From an uncultured Micrococcales bacterium (GTDB lineage: Bacteria; Actinomycetota; Actinomycetes; Actinomycetales; Microbacteriaceae), in assembly GCA_903853515.1 (NCBI GenBank), contig CAINTU010000083.1, positions 1 through 6,712 on the forward strand: 6,712 nt of DNA, written 5' to 3'. The notes beneath the pieces were generated by a model, which was not told the DNA's origin, searched no databases, and saw nothing but the letters and a program-made list of their open reading frames with translations. Below, piece after piece: positions 5,636-6,712 of this stretch; within the stretch, counting starts at the first letter, position 1; every line of letters begins with the position of its first letter. A program made the translations under genes and the position numbers.

Positions 5636-6712
5636 ATGTTCGACACCATCAGCCCGATTGATCGGCTTTCGTCGCGCGTGCGCCAGTTGGCAGTGTCGAG
5701 TGGCGACGGCCAAGTTGACGCAGCCATTCATCAGGCTATCGACGAGGGGTTCGAACGAGGTGAGCTGCAGAGTGGCCAGTTAGACCAGCTCTTCGCCAAA
5801 ACCAAGCGTCAGGTGTTGCAATACGGCGAGCTGCAACCGCTCATCGACGACCCCAACATCGAAGAGATTTGGATCAACGCGCCAGACCGAATTTTTATCG
5901 CAGATAGTTCAGGCAACCGGCATCTAGACCTCACGCTTGGCGCTGGCGCGATTCAGGCCATAGTCGAGCGCATGTTGCGCGATAGTGGGCGACGCATAGA
6001 TCGCAGCATGCCTTTTGCAGACGCCACGTTGCCAGACGGTTCAAGGCTGCACGTCGTTATTCCTGATGTTACTAAGACTCATTGGTCTGTGAATATTCGA
6101 AAGTTTTCTCAACGCATCTTCACCATGCATGACCTAATCGAAGCCCGCACCTTAACCTTGGCGCAGTCGCAGTGGCTGACTGCCAAAGTGCGCGCCAACA
6201 AGAACGTGCTCGTCTCTGGTGCCACCCAAGCTGGCAAAACGACGTTGCTTTGCGCATTGATTGACGCTCTTGATTCAACTGAGCGCATCATCACTATCGA
6301 AGAAACCTATGAAATCAAATCGAATGCTCTCGATTGGGTTGCGCTGCAGGCGAGACAGGCAAATCTCGAAGGTGTCGGTGAAATCGATTTGCGAAAGCTA
6401 ATTCGCGAGGCACTTAGAATGCGCCCGACAAGAATTATTGTCGGCGAGGTGCGCCAAGGCGAGGCCCTTGATTTGTTGATTGCCCTCAACTCTGGCATCG
6501 CGGGCCTCGGCACGATTCATGCAAACTCAGCTGCCAATGCAATCGACAAGTTGAAGCTTTTGCCGCTTTTGGCTGGCGAAAATATTCCGGCAGAGTTCAT
6601 TGAGCGAGCTGTTGGCTATTGCATTGACGTCGTTGTGCATTGCGTTTTTGACCCTCGGGTCGGGCGTCGAGTCGATCAAATCGTCGAGCTGACTCATGCG
6701 GGCGGCGAAACA
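5636..6712 (+). CDS. tadA: TadA/CpaF-family secretion ATPase (C-terminus cut by window edge)
   Basis: An ATG at 5636 opens 359 codons that run off the window without a stop. The product is a type II/IV secretion-type ATPase of the TadA/CpaF family, close to the actinobacterial TadA-like group (mycobacterial Rv3659c type). It should power assembly of Flp/Tad pili or a related secretion machine from the cytoplasmic face of the membrane. Residues 1-60 are helical and charged. The N-terminal subdomain spans about 60-160 (LIDDPNIEEIWIN at 69-81, PDGSRLHVVIP at 133-143). The motor follows: Walker A GATQAGKT (195-202), the acidic box TIEET (220-224), Walker B RIIVGEVRQGEALD (266-279) and the IHAN motif (294-297), then LPLLAGENI (309-317). 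The Walker A usually reads GGTGSGKT; the catalytic Lys-Thr is kept. Family length is about 370-420, so little is missing. A GAGGTG 14 nt upstream is a distant ribosome site. Partners such as TadB, TadC and pilins would be expected past the edge. Confidence 0.93.
   Translation, partial: MFDTISPIDRLSSRVRQLAVSSGDGQVDAAIHQAIDEGFERGELQSGQLDQLFAKTKRQVLQYGELQPLIDDPNIEEIWINAPDRIFIADSSGNRHLDLTLGAGAIQAIVERMLRDSGRRIDRSMPFADATLPDGSRLHVVIPDVTKTHWSVNIRKFSQRIFTMHDLIEARTLTLAQSQWLTAKVRANKNVLVSGATQAGKTTLLCALIDALDSTERIITIEETYEIKSNALDWVALQARQANLEGVGEIDLRKLIREALRMRPTRIIVGEVRQGEALDLLIALNSGIAGLGTIHANSAANAIDKLKLLPLLAGENIPAEFIERAVGYCIDVVVHCVFDPRVGRRVDQIVELTHAGGET

Overview
The window looks like ordinary chromosomal DNA from a moderate-GC actinobacterium. 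The best guess, by inference only, is a small freshwater or planktonic member of the Microbacteriaceae. The main support is the final gene, a TadA/CpaF secretion ATPase with the actinobacterial-type tail (an LPLLAGENI segment after the IHAN motif). The flavin monooxygenase resembling the actinobacterial CE1758 group, very short intergenic gaps and two apparently leaderless starts fit the same picture. GC content looks only slightly above 50% by eye.

Layout from left to right. (1) Positions 1-876, minus strand: an M20-family metal-dependent amidohydrolase, cut at its C-terminus by the window edge. (2) 912-1580, plus: uracil-DNA glycosylase (ung), divergent from the amidohydrolase across a 35-bp gap. 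(3) 1591-2169, plus: a GNAT N-acetyltransferase of the phosphinothricin-acetyltransferase (Pat) type, 10 bp behind ung and probably cotranscribed with it. (4) 2214-4316, plus: a secreted subtilisin-like (S8) protease with two fibronectin-III-like domains placed between its propeptide and catalytic domain. It is preceded by an 11-bp tandem repeat next to a -10 element. (5) 4405-5430, plus: a luciferase-like flavin monooxygenase. (6) 5461-5545, minus: tRNA-Leu(UAG) with its own promoter and an intrinsic terminator. (7) 5636-6712, plus: TadA/CpaF ATPase, cut at its C-terminus by the window edge and likely the first gene of a Tad pilus/secretion locus.

The genes do not form one pathway. They comprise DNA repair (ung), small-molecule acetylation and oxidation, peptide or amide hydrolysis, secreted proteolysis, translation (tRNA) and pilus or secretion energetics. 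ung and the acetyltransferase form the only clear operon-like pair. No gene-free stretch exceeds 300 bp. I saw no CRISPR array, transposase, phage gene or recombination site, and no convincing evidence of a new multi-gene system. The most interesting local signals are the 11-bp tandem repeat upstream of the protease, the unusual domain order of that protease, and degenerate or altered motifs in the acetyltransferase, Ung and TadA.
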